This document shows, in pieces, positions 1 through 7,478 of a stretch of DNA of 42,849 bases. The DNA lies in NCBI RefSeq assembly GCF_964222135.1, contig NZ_CAXQBR010000043.1, forward strand, positions 1 through 42,849, read 5' to 3'. The stretch comes from Euzebya sp. GTDB lineage: Bacteria > Actinomycetota > Nitriliruptoria > Euzebyales > Euzebyaceae. Numbering within the stretch: the stretch's first letter is position 1; each line of letters starts with the position of its first letter. The translations under genes were made by a program, and so were the position numbers. A model generated the notes under the pieces. The model saw nothing but the letters and a program-made list of their open reading frames with translations, did no database searches and was not told where the DNA came from.

Positions 1-42
1 ACGACGACGGAGCGAACACTTCAGGCGACCCCACCCCCGGGA

Positions 43-138
43 GGTGGTCCCACGACTGGCAACACGGTGGTCCCATCCATCTGGCAGAACCTGCCTCAGG
101 GTGGTCCCATGCTCATGGCAGCTGACATCAGTGGGACC
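43..138. repeat. Short intergenic repeat cluster, GGTGGTCCCA x3 plus an inverted half copy
   Basis: Three exact copies of GGTGGTCCCA lie at 43-52, 66-75 and 100-109. Each is followed within 3-6 nt by CTGGC or a near match (TGGC after the third). A partial inverted copy, TGGGACC, lies at 132-138, inside a small stem GTGGG-N6-CCCAC (131-146). The spacing of 23 and 34 nt is irregular, so this is not a CRISPR or a simple tandem repeat. No convincing gene occupies 1-233. The function is unknown. Confidence 0.6.
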
Positions 139-219
139 TGGCCCACCGGTGGCGCCCCCTCCGTCGCCCGTGTGACTCCTGTGGCTCAAGTGGCCCTGTG
201 ATGCTCATGAGGTTGTAGT

Positions 220-225
220 TACACT
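220..225 (+). promoter_or_regulatory. -10 element of nadD (leaderless)
   Basis: TACACT ends 8 nt before the ATG at 234, which puts the expected transcription start at or next to the start codon. No Shine-Dalgarno precedes the ATG. This favours ATG 234 over the in-frame TTG at 225, which overlaps the hexamer. Confidence 0.55.
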
Positions 226-233
226 TGGCCGTC

Positions 234-866
234 ATGGCTCGCCGGCTCGGCATCATGGGCGGCACCTTCGATCCCATCCACATGGGGCACCTGGTGACCG
301 CCGAGCAGGCGCGCGTGGACGTCGGGCTGGACGAGGTCGTGTTCGTCCCCGCCGGCGCGCCGTGGCAGAAGAGCGGGGGGCGTGCGGTCTCCGCCGGTGA
401 GCACCGCTACCTGATGACCGTGCTCGCCACCGCCGCGAACCCGTTCTTCAGCGTCAGCCGGATCGAGATCGACCGGGGCGGGCCGACCTACACCGTCGAG
501 ACCCTCCGGTCCCTCCGCGCGAGCCTGACCGACACCGAGCTGTTCTTCATCACCGGTGCCGATGCGATCCTCAACATCCTGACCTGGAAGGACGCCGGTG
601 AGGCGGTCGACCTGGCCTCCTTCGTCGCGGCGACCCGGCCCGGATACGACCTGGCCGCCCTGGAGGAGCACGACCTCACCCGCCAGGTCACCCTGCTCGA
701 CGTCCCCGCGCTGGCGATCAGCTCGAGCGACGTCCGCGCCCGCTTCGAGGCGGGACGACCGGTCCGCTACCTCATCCCGCGCGAGGTCGAGGAGTTCGCC
801 CGCAAGCACGGGCTGTACGGCACCCACGGGCAGGGCCTGGCCGCGGCCGACGTCGGGGTGAGCTGA
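234..866 (+). CDS. nadD: Nicotinate-nucleotide adenylyltransferase NadD
   Basis: This 210-residue protein joins nicotinate mononucleotide and ATP to give deamido-NAD, the penultimate step of NAD synthesis, in the cytoplasm. The N-terminus carries the nucleotidyltransferase signature GGTFDPIHMGHL, with the T/HxGH residues that bind ATP. Near the C-terminus is the family's second motif, ISSSDVRARFEAG followed by RYLIPREVEEF. Length is normal for bacterial NadD. ATG 234 is chosen because a -10 hexamer sits 8 nt upstream; TTG 225 is the alternative and would add three residues. The stop overlaps the next start (TGATG), so the LCP gene and rsfS downstream probably share its transcript. This neighbourhood is the usual one for nadD in Gram-positive bacteria. 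Confidence 0.95.
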   Translation: MARRLGIMGGTFDPIHMGHLVTAEQARVDVGLDEVVFVPAGAPWQKSGGRAVSAGEHRYLMTVLATAANPFFSVSRIEIDRGGPTYTVETLRSLRASLTDTELFFITGADAILNILTWKDAGEAVDLASFVAATRPGYDLAALEEHDLTRQVTLLDVPALAISSSDVRARFEAGRPVRYLIPREVEEFARKHGLYGTHGQGLAAADVGVS

Positions 867-2188
867 TGGACCTCCTCGACCCGCCGGCTCCACCGCCCCC
901 CACCACCGACCGCCCCCGGCACCGTCGTGCCGCCGGTCGCCGCAGCGCCCACCTCGCCCGCAGCCGCCGCACACGCCGGCGGACCAGGTGGCTGCGACGG
1001 GCCCGGCGGACCGGACTGGTCCTGGCCCTGGCGGTGGCCATCGGCCTGGTCGTGTGGGCCGTCCTGCTCCTGACCGGCGGGGACGAGACCGCCGAGGCCC
1101 CCGCGGACGGCCAGGTGACCCCCGCCGGACCGGTGCCGCAGCAGGTGATCGCCTGGGTCCGCACCGCCGAGCCAGGTGGTCCGGCCATCGGCCTGACGCT
1201 GCTCGCCGCCGGCGAGGACGGATCCGCCAACGCCACGTTCGTCCCCTCCACCACCCTCGTCGAGATCCCCGGCGTGGGCATGGACCGGGTCGGCCTGGCC
1301 CACCAGTACGGCGGGCACGCGCTGACCGCCGCGACGCTCTCGAACGCGATCGGCATCGAGATCGCCGGGTCGGTGGCCCTCGACCAGCCCGCGCTCGGCA
1401 CCCTCCTCCAGCGGATCGGCGGGGCGGAGGTCGACGTCCCCGAGCGGCTGGTCGCCCGCGCCGCTGACGGATCCGGCACGGTCGCCTTCGAGCCCGGCCC
1501 GCAGTTCCTGAACGGGGTCAGGCTCGCCGCCTTCTGGGCCTTCGCCGAGCGGGGCGAGAGCGAGCTCGACACCTTCCCCCGCCAGCAGCGGGCGCTCGAC
1601 GCCATGCTGCGGGCGGTGGCCGACGCCGACCCGGCCGCGGTGGCTGACGCGCTCGACCCGCACCGCGCCGACCTCGACCGGACCGTGCTCAGCGACGTGA
1701 TCGGCACCGCCGCGCGGGCCGCGGTGGACGGGCGGATGACCTACCAGCTGCTCCCCGTCGAACCCCTCGGCTCGGCGGACCAGGGCCTCGGCGCCAGCTT
1801 CCAGCTGCTCACCGAGGAGGTGGCGGCCCTCGTCGACGCCGAGCTCCCCGGCGCGGTCCCCGCGGCGGGTGCGACCGGACCGCTGTCGCTGCAGGTGCTG
1901 AACGGCGTCGGCACCCCGGGGATCGGGCAGCAGGTCGACGAGCGGCTGCAGGGGATGGGGCTGCGGATCGTGCGCACCGAGAACGCCCGCAGCTTCGACT
2001 TCCTCGAGACCCAGATCCTGATCTACGACGAGACCCCCGAGCTCCTGGACGCCGCGCGGCAGGTGCAGTCCGCGCTCGGCGTCGGTACGATCCGGGTCAG
2101 CCGCCAGCCACAGAGCGTCGTGGACCTCACCGTGGTGGTGGGCGGCGACTTCATCGGCCGCGGCTCGAGCGCCCCGGCTGGTCTCTAG
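866..2188 (+). CDS. LCP/LytR-family membrane protein with LytR_C domain
   Basis: This 440-residue protein has one membrane span at about residues 50-70, after a Pro- and Arg-rich cytoplasmic tail. An extracellular LytR-CpsA-Psr-like domain follows (about 90-290), then a LytR C-terminal domain (about 330-430, beginning VLNGVGTPGIGQ). LCP proteins transfer glycopolymers from lipid carriers to peptidoglycan. The LCP part here is divergent: I see the hydrophobic fold and a conserved FPRQQRALDAM helix, but the catalytic arginine set was not confirmed by eye. The start overlaps the nadD stop. The position between nadD and rsfS is common for this family in actinobacteria and supports the call. The enzymatic role is inferred from the family. 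Confidence 0.8.
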   Translation: MDLLDPPAPPPPTTDRPRHRRAAGRRSAHLARSRRTRRRTRWLRRARRTGLVLALAVAIGLVVWAVLLLTGGDETAEAPADGQVTPAGPVPQQVIAWVRTAEPGGPAIGLTLLAAGEDGSANATFVPSTTLVEIPGVGMDRVGLAHQYGGHALTAATLSNAIGIEIAGSVALDQPALGTLLQRIGGAEVDVPERLVARAADGSGTVAFEPGPQFLNGVRLAAFWAFAERGESELDTFPRQQRALDAMLRAVADADPAAVADALDPHRADLDRTVLSDVIGTAARAAVDGRMTYQLLPVEPLGSADQGLGASFQLLTEEVAALVDAELPGAVPAAGATGPLSLQVLNGVGTPGIGQQVDERLQGMGLRIVRTENARSFDFLETQILIYDETPELLDAARQVQSALGVGTIRVSRQPQSVVDLTVVVGGDFIGRGSSAPAGL

Positions 2189-2262
2189 CCACCGATCCCC
2201 GACGAGGCGACTTGCCAGCTCCCACGGACACCACTCCCACCGCAGGCAGCACGACCGCTGAG

Positions 2263-2634
2263 ATGGACCTCGCGCAGATCCGCCAGCAGGTCATGACGGG
2301 GGCGTCAGCGGTCAGCGCGAAGAAGGCGACCGACGTGGTGGTCCTCGAGGTGGGCCCGCTGCTCGGCATCACCGACTTCTTCCTGCTGCTGTCCACGGCC
2401 AACGCCCGCCAGCTGAAGGCCGCGGTCGAAGAGGCCGAGCACCAGCTGCGCACCACCCACGGCCGCCGTCCGATCGGCCGCGAGGGATCGCCCGAGGCCG
2501 GGTGGATCGTGCTCGACTACGGCGACTTCGTCATCCACGCCTTCACCGCGGTCCAGCGGGAGGTCTACGGCCTCGAGCGGCTGTGGAGCGACGCGGTCCG
2601 GACCGAGGTCGATGAGGCGGTCGAGGCCCGCTAG
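2263..2634 (+). CDS. rsfS: Ribosomal silencing factor RsfS
   Basis: RsfS (Iojap family) binds ribosomal protein L14 and blocks joining of the 30S and 50S subunits during starvation. The core from DVVVLEVGPLLGITDFF through the Asn-Ala-Arg-Gln segment, then GWIVLDYGDFVIHAF and the ending YGLERLWSDA, is diagnostic. From ATG 2263 the protein is 123 residues, close to actinobacterial homologues. An upstream TTG at 2212 has a nearby GAGG and would add 17 residues, so the start is not settled. It is the third gene of the nadD transcript. The stop codon lies in the left arm of a 7-bp hairpin (2633-2651) that probably ends the transcript. Confidence 0.92.
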   Translation: MDLAQIRQQVMTGASAVSAKKATDVVVLEVGPLLGITDFFLLLSTANARQLKAAVEEAEHQLRTTHGRRPIGREGSPEAGWIVLDYGDFVIHAFTAVQREVYGLERLWSDAVRTEVDEAVEAR

Positions 2635-2651
2635 CCACCGTCGCGGTGGCT
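2633..2651 (+). terminator. Hairpin overlapping the rsfS stop codon
   Basis: AGCCACC (2633-2639) and GGTGGCT (2645-2651) form a perfect 7-bp GC-rich stem with a 5-nt loop. The left arm includes bases of the rsfS TAG stop, and the right arm runs into the promoter of the tRNA gene. There is no T-run, which is common for terminators in high-GC actinobacteria. Confidence 0.5.
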
Positions 2652-2659
2652 GCTACACT
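2651..2659 (+). promoter_or_regulatory. Extended -10 promoter of tRNA-Ala
   Basis: TGCTACACT is an extended -10 (TGn followed by TACACT) located 13 nt before the mature tRNA 5' end. It abuts the hairpin that closes the rsfS transcript. No clear -35 was seen, as expected for an extended -10 site. Confidence 0.5.
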
Positions 2660-2672
2660 CCACCGCCTGCCC

Positions 2673-2745
2673 GGGGCTGTAGCTCAGTTGGTAGAGCGCT
2701 TCAATGGCATTGAAGAGGTCAGGGGTTCGATTCCCCTCAGCTCCA
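2673..2745 (+). tRNA. tRNA-Ala (anticodon GGC)
   Basis: This is a 73-nt cloverleaf. The acceptor stem pairs GGGGCTG (2673-2679) with CAGCTCC (2738-2744), with one G-T wobble, and A is the discriminator base. The D arm contains GCTCAGTTGGTAGAGC. The anticodon stem pairs CTTCA with TGAAG around loop ATGGCAT, so the anticodon is GGC. The T arm is AGGGG-TTCGATT-CCCCT. CCA is not encoded and must be added after transcription. Confidence 0.97.
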
Positions 2746-2764
2746 CTCCCCAGGACCCGCCGCC

Positions 2765-3373
2765 GTGGCTGAGGTCCACGGGGCGGAGGTCGACGAGCTG
2801 GTCGCGGGCGCGACCGCCTACGTCAGCTGCCGCTTCCCCGGTGCGGCGCTCGAAGGCGCCGATCTCACCCGCCTGACCTTCGAGGGCTGCGCGTTCGAGG
2901 CCGCCAACCTGCGCAACGCGCGGTTCCACGACACCCGGCTGACCGACTGCACGTTCGTGGGGTGCGACCTGCTCGGCGTGGACCTGACCGTCCTCGACTG
3001 GCCGCAGTTCGGGCTGGCGGACCCGCCCGCGTTCGTCGACTGCCGCATGGACCACGTCGACGCCCACGGCCTCGCCCTCGACGGGATCGTCCTGTACGGC
3101 TGCGCGCTGGTCGAGGCCGATCTCGAGGGCAGCGCCCTCCGCGGCGCGGACCTCCGCCACGCCGACCTGACGGGGACGAGGCTGTCGGGCACCGACCTCT
3201 CCGAGGCCGATCTGACCGGCGCGGTCGGCTACGACCTGCACCCGGAGCGGACGACCACGACCGGTGCCCGGGTGTCGCTGCCCGAAGGGGCGGCGATCCT
3301 GCGGGCGCTCGGGCTGGTGGTCACCTCGTCGGAGGACCGGATGTCCGCGGTGGAGCGCCTGGCCGACCGCTGA
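2765..3373 (+). CDS. Pentapeptide-repeat protein
   Basis: This 202-residue protein is built mostly of A(D/N)LxX pentapeptides, for example GADLT, AANLR, EADLE, RGADL, HADLT and SEADL. They form a right-handed quadrilateral beta-helix in known structures. The C-terminal segment (LPEGAAILRALGLVV) resembles the dimerisation tail of Qnr/MfpA-type proteins, which mimic DNA and protect gyrase from quinolones. Gyrase protection is only a family-based possibility here; many such proteins have unknown roles. It starts at GTG only 19 nt after the tRNA 3' end, with a weak AGGA upstream and no promoter of its own in between. It therefore may be transcribed together with the tRNA and released by tRNA 3' processing. 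Confidence 0.85.
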   Translation: MAEVHGAEVDELVAGATAYVSCRFPGAALEGADLTRLTFEGCAFEAANLRNARFHDTRLTDCTFVGCDLLGVDLTVLDWPQFGLADPPAFVDCRMDHVDAHGLALDGIVLYGCALVEADLEGSALRGADLRHADLTGTRLSGTDLSEADLTGAVGYDLHPERTTTTGARVSLPEGAAILRALGLVVTSSEDRMSAVERLADR

Positions 3374-3447
3374 CGCCCCACCCCGGCGGCGCCGGCGCCT
3401 GCGCGTGTCAGGCTGGTGGAGCCGCGAGGGAGGGGAACCGCACGCAC

Positions 3448-4812
3448 ATGAGGTCGTCGACGCACGCAACCACCGTGCTGCCATGGCTGGTGATCGCCGT
3501 GCTCGCCGCGGCCTGCAGCGGGGCGGCGGACGGCGACGGCGCGCGGGGCACCGGCCAGGACGGTGGGCAGGCGCTCTCGGGCGAGATCACGATCCTCCAC
3601 GCGTTCACGGCGGAGGCCGACGTCCAGGCGCTGGAGGCGGTGACCGAGGCCTTCGAAGCCCGGCACCCGAACGTGACGGTCACCGAGGAGGGGTCGAACG
3701 ACTTCGGCCAGCTCGCCCGGGCCCGGATCGCCTCGGGGACGCCGCCGGACATCATCCTCCACCCCCAGCCCGGCCTCCTCCGGGACTTCATCGCCCAGGG
3801 CGTCGTCCAGCCGCTGGACCGTCCCACCCCCGCTCGAGAGCAGGATGCGCGCGTCGACCTCGTCGCGGAGGTCGTCGACCTCACCACGGTCGACGGCGTG
3901 CCCTACGCGTTCCCGGTCCGGGTCAGCATCAAGAGCCTGGTCTGGTACGACCTGCCGGTCTTCGAGTCCGCGGGCTACGAGGTCCCCTCCACCTGGGATG
4001 ACCTCCTCGCCCTGACCGAGCAGATCGCCGAGGACGGCCGCCACGCGCCGTGGTGCATCGGCATCGAGTCCGGCGAGGCCACCGGCTGGCCGGCGACCGA
4101 CTGGGTGGAGGACGTGGTCCTGCGCGCACTCGGACCCGAGCGCTACGACGCGTGGGTCGCCGGCGAGCTCGCCTTCGCCTCCCCGGAGGTCCTCGATGCG
4201 GTCGAGCAGCACATGGTGCCGATCTGGACGACCGACGGCTACGTCGCCGGGGGCCGTGAGGCCATCGCCCGGACCGACTTCGGCCAGTCGGTCGCGGGGA
4301 TCCTCGGCGGGTCCGATGCGCGGTGCGTGCTGCACCGGCAGGCGACGTTCATCGAGGGGTTCATCGCCGAGGCCGACCCCGACGCCACCTTCGGCACCGA
4401 CTACGGCGTGTTCGTCCTGCCGCCGATCGACCCCGACCACGGCACGCCGGTGCTCGGCGCCGCCGACCTCGCCGCCCGCTACACCGACACGCCCGCATCG
4501 CGTGCCTTCATGGACTTCATCACGACCCGCGAGGCGGGGGAGGGGTGGGCCCGCGGCGGCTTCCTGTCGCCGCTCGCCGACGTCGATCCCACCGCGTACC
4601 CGACCGACTCCGCTCGCGAGGCCGCGCGGATCCTCGGCGAGGCCGACGTGTTCCGCTTCGACGGGTCCGACCTGATGCCGGGCGATGTCGGTGCCAGCTC
4701 CCGACCGGGGTCGTTCTGGCTCGAGATGACGCGGTGGATCGCCGGCGACGCCACCCTGGAGGAGGCCTTCGCCGCCATCGACCGCCGCTACGCCGAGGTC
4801 GCCGGCGGCTGA
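3448..4812 (+). CDS. Extracellular solute-binding lipoprotein (family 1, sugar type)
   Basis: This 454-residue secreted lipoprotein has a signal peptide with a hydrophobic core ending in LAAACSG, where the Cys at about residue 20 would be lipid-modified. The mature part has the family 1 solute-binding fold. It includes an N-terminal ITILHAFTAEADVQALEAV strand-helix, a region GTPPDIILHPQPG typical of alpha-glucoside and maltose binding proteins, and a C-terminal helix rich in Glu and Ala. ATG 3448 follows a purine-rich GAGGGAGGGG at a workable distance. No permease or ATPase gene lies beside it, so it is an orphan binding protein. The substrate cannot be told from sequence, though AglE/ThuE-like sugars are plausible. 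Confidence 0.85.
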   Translation: MRSSTHATTVLPWLVIAVLAAACSGAADGDGARGTGQDGGQALSGEITILHAFTAEADVQALEAVTEAFEARHPNVTVTEEGSNDFGQLARARIASGTPPDIILHPQPGLLRDFIAQGVVQPLDRPTPAREQDARVDLVAEVVDLTTVDGVPYAFPVRVSIKSLVWYDLPVFESAGYEVPSTWDDLLALTEQIAEDGRHAPWCIGIESGEATGWPATDWVEDVVLRALGPERYDAWVAGELAFASPEVLDAVEQHMVPIWTTDGYVAGGREAIARTDFGQSVAGILGGSDARCVLHRQATFIEGFIAEADPDATFGTDYGVFVLPPIDPDHGTPVLGAADLAARYTDTPASRAFMDFITTREAGEGWARGGFLSPLADVDPTAYPTDSAREAARILGEADVFRFDGSDLMPGDVGASSRPGSFWLEMTRWIAGDATLEEAFAAIDRRYAEVAGG

Positions 4813-4841
4813 GCGACCGGTGGGTGTGCGGGCGACGCCTC

Positions 4842-4847
4842 TAGCAT
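4842..4847 (+). promoter_or_regulatory. -10 element of the aldonolactone oxidase gene (leaderless)
   Basis: TAGCAT is followed by 8 nt and then ATG 4856. There is no Shine-Dalgarno. The hexamer supports this ATG over the in-frame GTG at 4820. Confidence 0.55.
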
Positions 4848-4855
4848 CGGGCCGC

Positions 4856-6196
4856 ATGGCTCACCCCCCGCGCTGGCGAAACTGGTCGGGGTCGGTCCGG
4901 GCGACCCCGCAGCGGATCGCTCGCCCCCGCGACGCCGGCGAGGTCGCCGACCTCGTCCGCGGCCTGGCCGGACGCACCCTGCGGGTCGCGGCCAGCGGCC
5001 ACTCCTTCTCGCCGATCGCCGCGAGCGACGACGTCATGGCCACCCTCGCCGACATGCCCACCCTCGTCGAGCCGGCGCCGGACGGCCGCACGGTGACCGC
5101 GAGCGCCGGCACGACCATCCGCCAGCTGAACGCGCGCCTCGCCGACCACGGGCTGGCCCTGCGCAACGCCGGCGACATCGACCACCAGACCATCGCCGGG
5201 GCACTCGCCACCGGGACGCACGGCACAGGACTCGCGTTCGGGCCGATGCACGCCGACCTGGTCGGCGTCGAGCTGGTCGACGCCCGCGGCGAGATCAGCT
5301 GGATCGACGGGACGGGGACCGACGAGGGGGCCGGCGGGCCGGCGCTCGAGGCCGCCCGCCTCGCCCTCGGGACCCTCGGCGTGGTCACCCGCGTCCGCCT
5401 CGCCGTCGTCCCCGCCTACCGGCTGGCCACGCACGTGTCGCGGGTCCTGCTGGACGACGTGCTGACCGACCTCGACCACCACCTGCGCGACCACCGCCAC
5501 GCCGAGTTCTACTGGCTGCCGCACACCCGCTGGACCCAGCTGAAGCTGGCCGACGCGACCGACGAGCCCGCCCTGCCGACCAGCGCGATGCAGCGGATCA
5601 ACGACGTGGTGCTCGAGAACGCCGCGATCTGGGCCGCGGGGCAGGTCGCGCGGACCTTCCCGGGCGCGTCCGCCGCGGTCAGCCGGCTTCTCGCCCGCGG
5701 CATCGCCGACGTCCAGTCGCGGCTGCCGAGCCACGCGGCGTTCGCGTCGACCCGGTGGGTGCGGTTCCAGGAGATGGAGTACTCCCTGCCCGCCGACGCC
5801 CTCGTCCCCGTCCTCGAGGCGCTCGACGCGCTGATCACCGCCGAGCGGCTGCCCGTCGCCCTGCCGGTCGAGGTGCGGGCGGTCGCCGCGGACCGGACCG
5901 CGTGGCTCTCACCGGCCTGGGGGCCGGAGGGGTCGCACCGGATGTACGTGGCCATCCACGCGTTCCGCGGCATGCCCTACACCCGGTACTTCCGCCGGGC
6001 CGAGGCGATCTTCCGGTCACACGGCGGTCGGCCGCACTGGGGGAAGGTGCACACGCTCGCGGCCGACGACCTGCAGGGCCTGTACCCGCGGTTCGCGGAC
6101 TTCGCGGCCGAGCGCGAGCGATCGGACCCCGACGGGGTGTTCCTGTCGCCGTACCTCGCGCGGATCCTTTCCCCGACCCCGTCACGGTGTGGCTGA
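4856..6196 (+). CDS. FAD-linked sugar-1,4-lactone oxidase (ALO/GULO family)
   Basis: This 446-residue flavoprotein oxidises aldonolactones such as L-gulono-1,4-lactone or D-arabinono-1,4-lactone. The N-terminal half is a PCMH-type FAD-binding domain with the segment RVAASGHSFSP (the His of GHSF is the usual covalent flavin site) and GALATGTHGTG contacting the cofactor. The C-terminal ALO domain ends with the diagnostic HWGKVHT followed by DPDGVFLSPYL. ATG 4856 was chosen from the -10 position. It converges on the tenA pair with only a 10-nt gap and no visible terminator. Which lactone is used cannot be decided from sequence. Related actinobacterial enzymes are often dehydrogenases rather than oxidases. 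Confidence 0.9.
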   Translation: MAHPPRWRNWSGSVRATPQRIARPRDAGEVADLVRGLAGRTLRVAASGHSFSPIAASDDVMATLADMPTLVEPAPDGRTVTASAGTTIRQLNARLADHGLALRNAGDIDHQTIAGALATGTHGTGLAFGPMHADLVGVELVDARGEISWIDGTGTDEGAGGPALEAARLALGTLGVVTRVRLAVVPAYRLATHVSRVLLDDVLTDLDHHLRDHRHAEFYWLPHTRWTQLKLADATDEPALPTSAMQRINDVVLENAAIWAAGQVARTFPGASAAVSRLLARGIADVQSRLPSHAAFASTRWVRFQEMEYSLPADALVPVLEALDALITAERLPVALPVEVRAVAADRTAWLSPAWGPEGSHRMYVAIHAFRGMPYTRYFRRAEAIFRSHGGRPHWGKVHTLAADDLQGLYPRFADFAAERERSDPDGVFLSPYLARILSPTPSRCG

Positions 6197-6206
6197 TGGG
6201 GCGGAC

Positions 6207-6812
6207 TCAGCCGAGGGTCATCGCCCAGAAGGCCGCCTCGTGGCGTGCCACGACCAGGAACGCGTCGGTCGCCGCCGACGTCGGGCCGTCGGGCAGCTCG
6301 CGGTCGACGACCCGCCCGAGATCGGTCACGAACGCGGCGAACGCGTCGTTCGCCCAGTGCGTCACGTACTCGGCGTAGGCCTCCGCGCCGGGCAGCGCCC
6401 GCTGCCACGCGGCGAGGTACGCCGCCTCCACCGCCCACATCGCGGTGATCGCCACCGGGTACGCACGTCCCGCGAGGTCCATGAGGACCTCGTCGTAGGC
6501 GGCGGTGGCGGGCAGCTCCGGACCGTCGAGGTCGAGACCACGCACCGCCGCGATGTCCTCGAACCAGGCCAGCTCGTCTACGAAGGCCCGCATCCCTCCC
6601 ACGAGGAGCCCCATGTCCCGCCGGGGCGCCGACCCGAGGAGCCGGCCCCATGCGCGGACGAGGGTCTCGACGAAGCGGTGGTCCTGCTCGAGCCAGCGGT
6701 CGAAGGCGTCCGCCGGGAGGCTGCCGTCGGCGATGCCGTCGAGGAACGGCGACGTGGTCGCGGCCCGCCAGGCGTCGGGGTGGGCGGTGATCAGCGCGCT
6801 CGAGGTGCTCAC
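6207..6812 (-). CDS. TenA-family protein, Glu class (TenA_E)
   Basis: This 201-residue all-helical protein belongs to the thiaminase II/TenA fold. Asp44 and the C-terminal HEAAFW glutamate are kept. The segment that carries the catalytic Cys in classical TenA reads WAVEAAY here, so the Cys is absent and a Glu sits next to its place. That pattern marks the TenA_E class. In plants TenA_E hydrolyses the formylamino and amino forms of the thiamin pyrimidine to recover HMP. The GTG start overlaps the stop of the Cys-class tenA (GTGA), so the two are translationally coupled. Activity is inferred from class residues. Confidence 0.82.
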   Translation of the reverse strand: MSTSSALITAHPDAWRAATTSPFLDGIADGSLPADAFDRWLEQDHRFVETLVRAWGRLLGSAPRRDMGLLVGGMRAFVDELAWFEDIAAVRGLDLDGPELPATAAYDEVLMDLAGRAYPVAITAMWAVEAAYLAAWQRALPGAEAYAEYVTHWANDAFAAFVTDLGRVVDRELPDGPTSAATDAFLVVARHEAAFWAMTLG

Positions 6813-7447
6813 CGGTCCGTGGCCCCCTCAGCTGCGCTGGCGTGGGCGGAGTCGAAGAACGCGAGCTCGAGCTCCATCGCGGTCTGGTAGCGGTCGGTCA
6901 GCGTGGCCGGGTGCCCGCCCAGGTCGTCGAGGAGCTGCTCGACGGTCGCCGCGAGAACCTCGAAGTCGTCGGCGGCGTAGGTGCGGACCCAGTCGATGTA
7001 GTCCGAGGACGGGTCGGCGTCCTCGGCGAGCTGCTGCCCCAGCCAGGCGTACAGCCGCATGCACGGCGTCATCGCGGCGAGGACGTTCCCGAGCGGCTCC
7101 AGGGCCGCGGTGCGCAGCAGGAAGTCGGTGTAGGCGCGGGTCGCCGCGGTGGGGGAGGGGGTGAGGTCGACGTCCCAGCGCTCGGCGTAGCCGGCGTGGA
7201 GGTCGAGCTCGTCGACCGCGCCGTCGAGCAGGGCCTTGAAGCGCCGCAGCACGTCGCCGTCCGGGGAGCGGGCCAGGCCGAGCGCGTACGCCCGCGCGAA
7301 GGCCTCGAGGAAGAACGCGTCCTGTGCGACGTAGTGGGTGAAGGCGGGCCGGGCGAGCGAGCCGTCGGCGATGCCGCGGACGAAGGGGTGGCCGAGGCAG
7401 GCCTGCGCCGTCGGCTGGGCGGACGCCCACAGGGTTCGTGAGTCCAT
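6809..7447 (-). CDS. tenA: Aminopyrimidine aminohydrolase TenA, Cys class
   Basis: This 212-residue cytoplasmic enzyme hydrolyses aminopyrimidine from degraded thiamin to HMP, feeding thiamin salvage. Residues matching the Bacillus TenA active site are all present: Asp43 in QDAFF, Cys129 in MTPCMRLY, and Glu194 in MELELAFF. ATG 7447 is fixed by the -10 hexamer 7 nt upstream; no Shine-Dalgarno is present. The next gene downstream is a second, Glu-class TenA that overlaps it by 4 nt. Divergently, only 31 bp away, starts a membrane-anchored helix-hairpin-helix gene. No TPP riboswitch fits in the 31 bp, and a leaderless mRNA could not carry one. Confidence 0.9.
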   Translation of the reverse strand: MDSRTLWASAQPTAQACLGHPFVRGIADGSLARPAFTHYVAQDAFFLEAFARAYALGLARSPDGDVLRRFKALLDGAVDELDLHAGYAERWDVDLTPSPTAATRAYTDFLLRTAALEPLGNVLAAMTPCMRLYAWLGQQLAEDADPSSDYIDWVRTYAADDFEVLAATVEQLLDDLGGHPATLTDRYQTAMELELAFFDSAHASAAEGATDR

Positions 7448-7454
7448 CGGGGCG

Positions 7455-7460
7455 ACTGTA
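7455..7460 (-). promoter_or_regulatory. -10 element of tenA (leaderless)
   Basis: On the minus strand TACAGT is followed by 7 nt and ATG 7447. It lies 4 bp from the opposite-facing -10 of the helix-hairpin-helix gene. Confidence 0.55.
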
Positions 7461-7464
7461 GTTG

Positions 7465-7470
7465 TACGGT
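7465..7470 (+). promoter_or_regulatory. -10 element of the helix-hairpin-helix gene (leaderless)
   Basis: TACGGT ends 8 nt before ATG 7479, or 5 nt before GTG 7476. It is back to back with the tenA -10, so the two polymerases would compete for the same DNA. Confidence 0.5.
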
Positions 7471-7478
7471 CTGCGGTG

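Noticed and set aside
7448-7478. TPP riboswitch controlling tenA
   Set aside because: The gap is 31 bp and the promoter predicts a leaderless mRNA.
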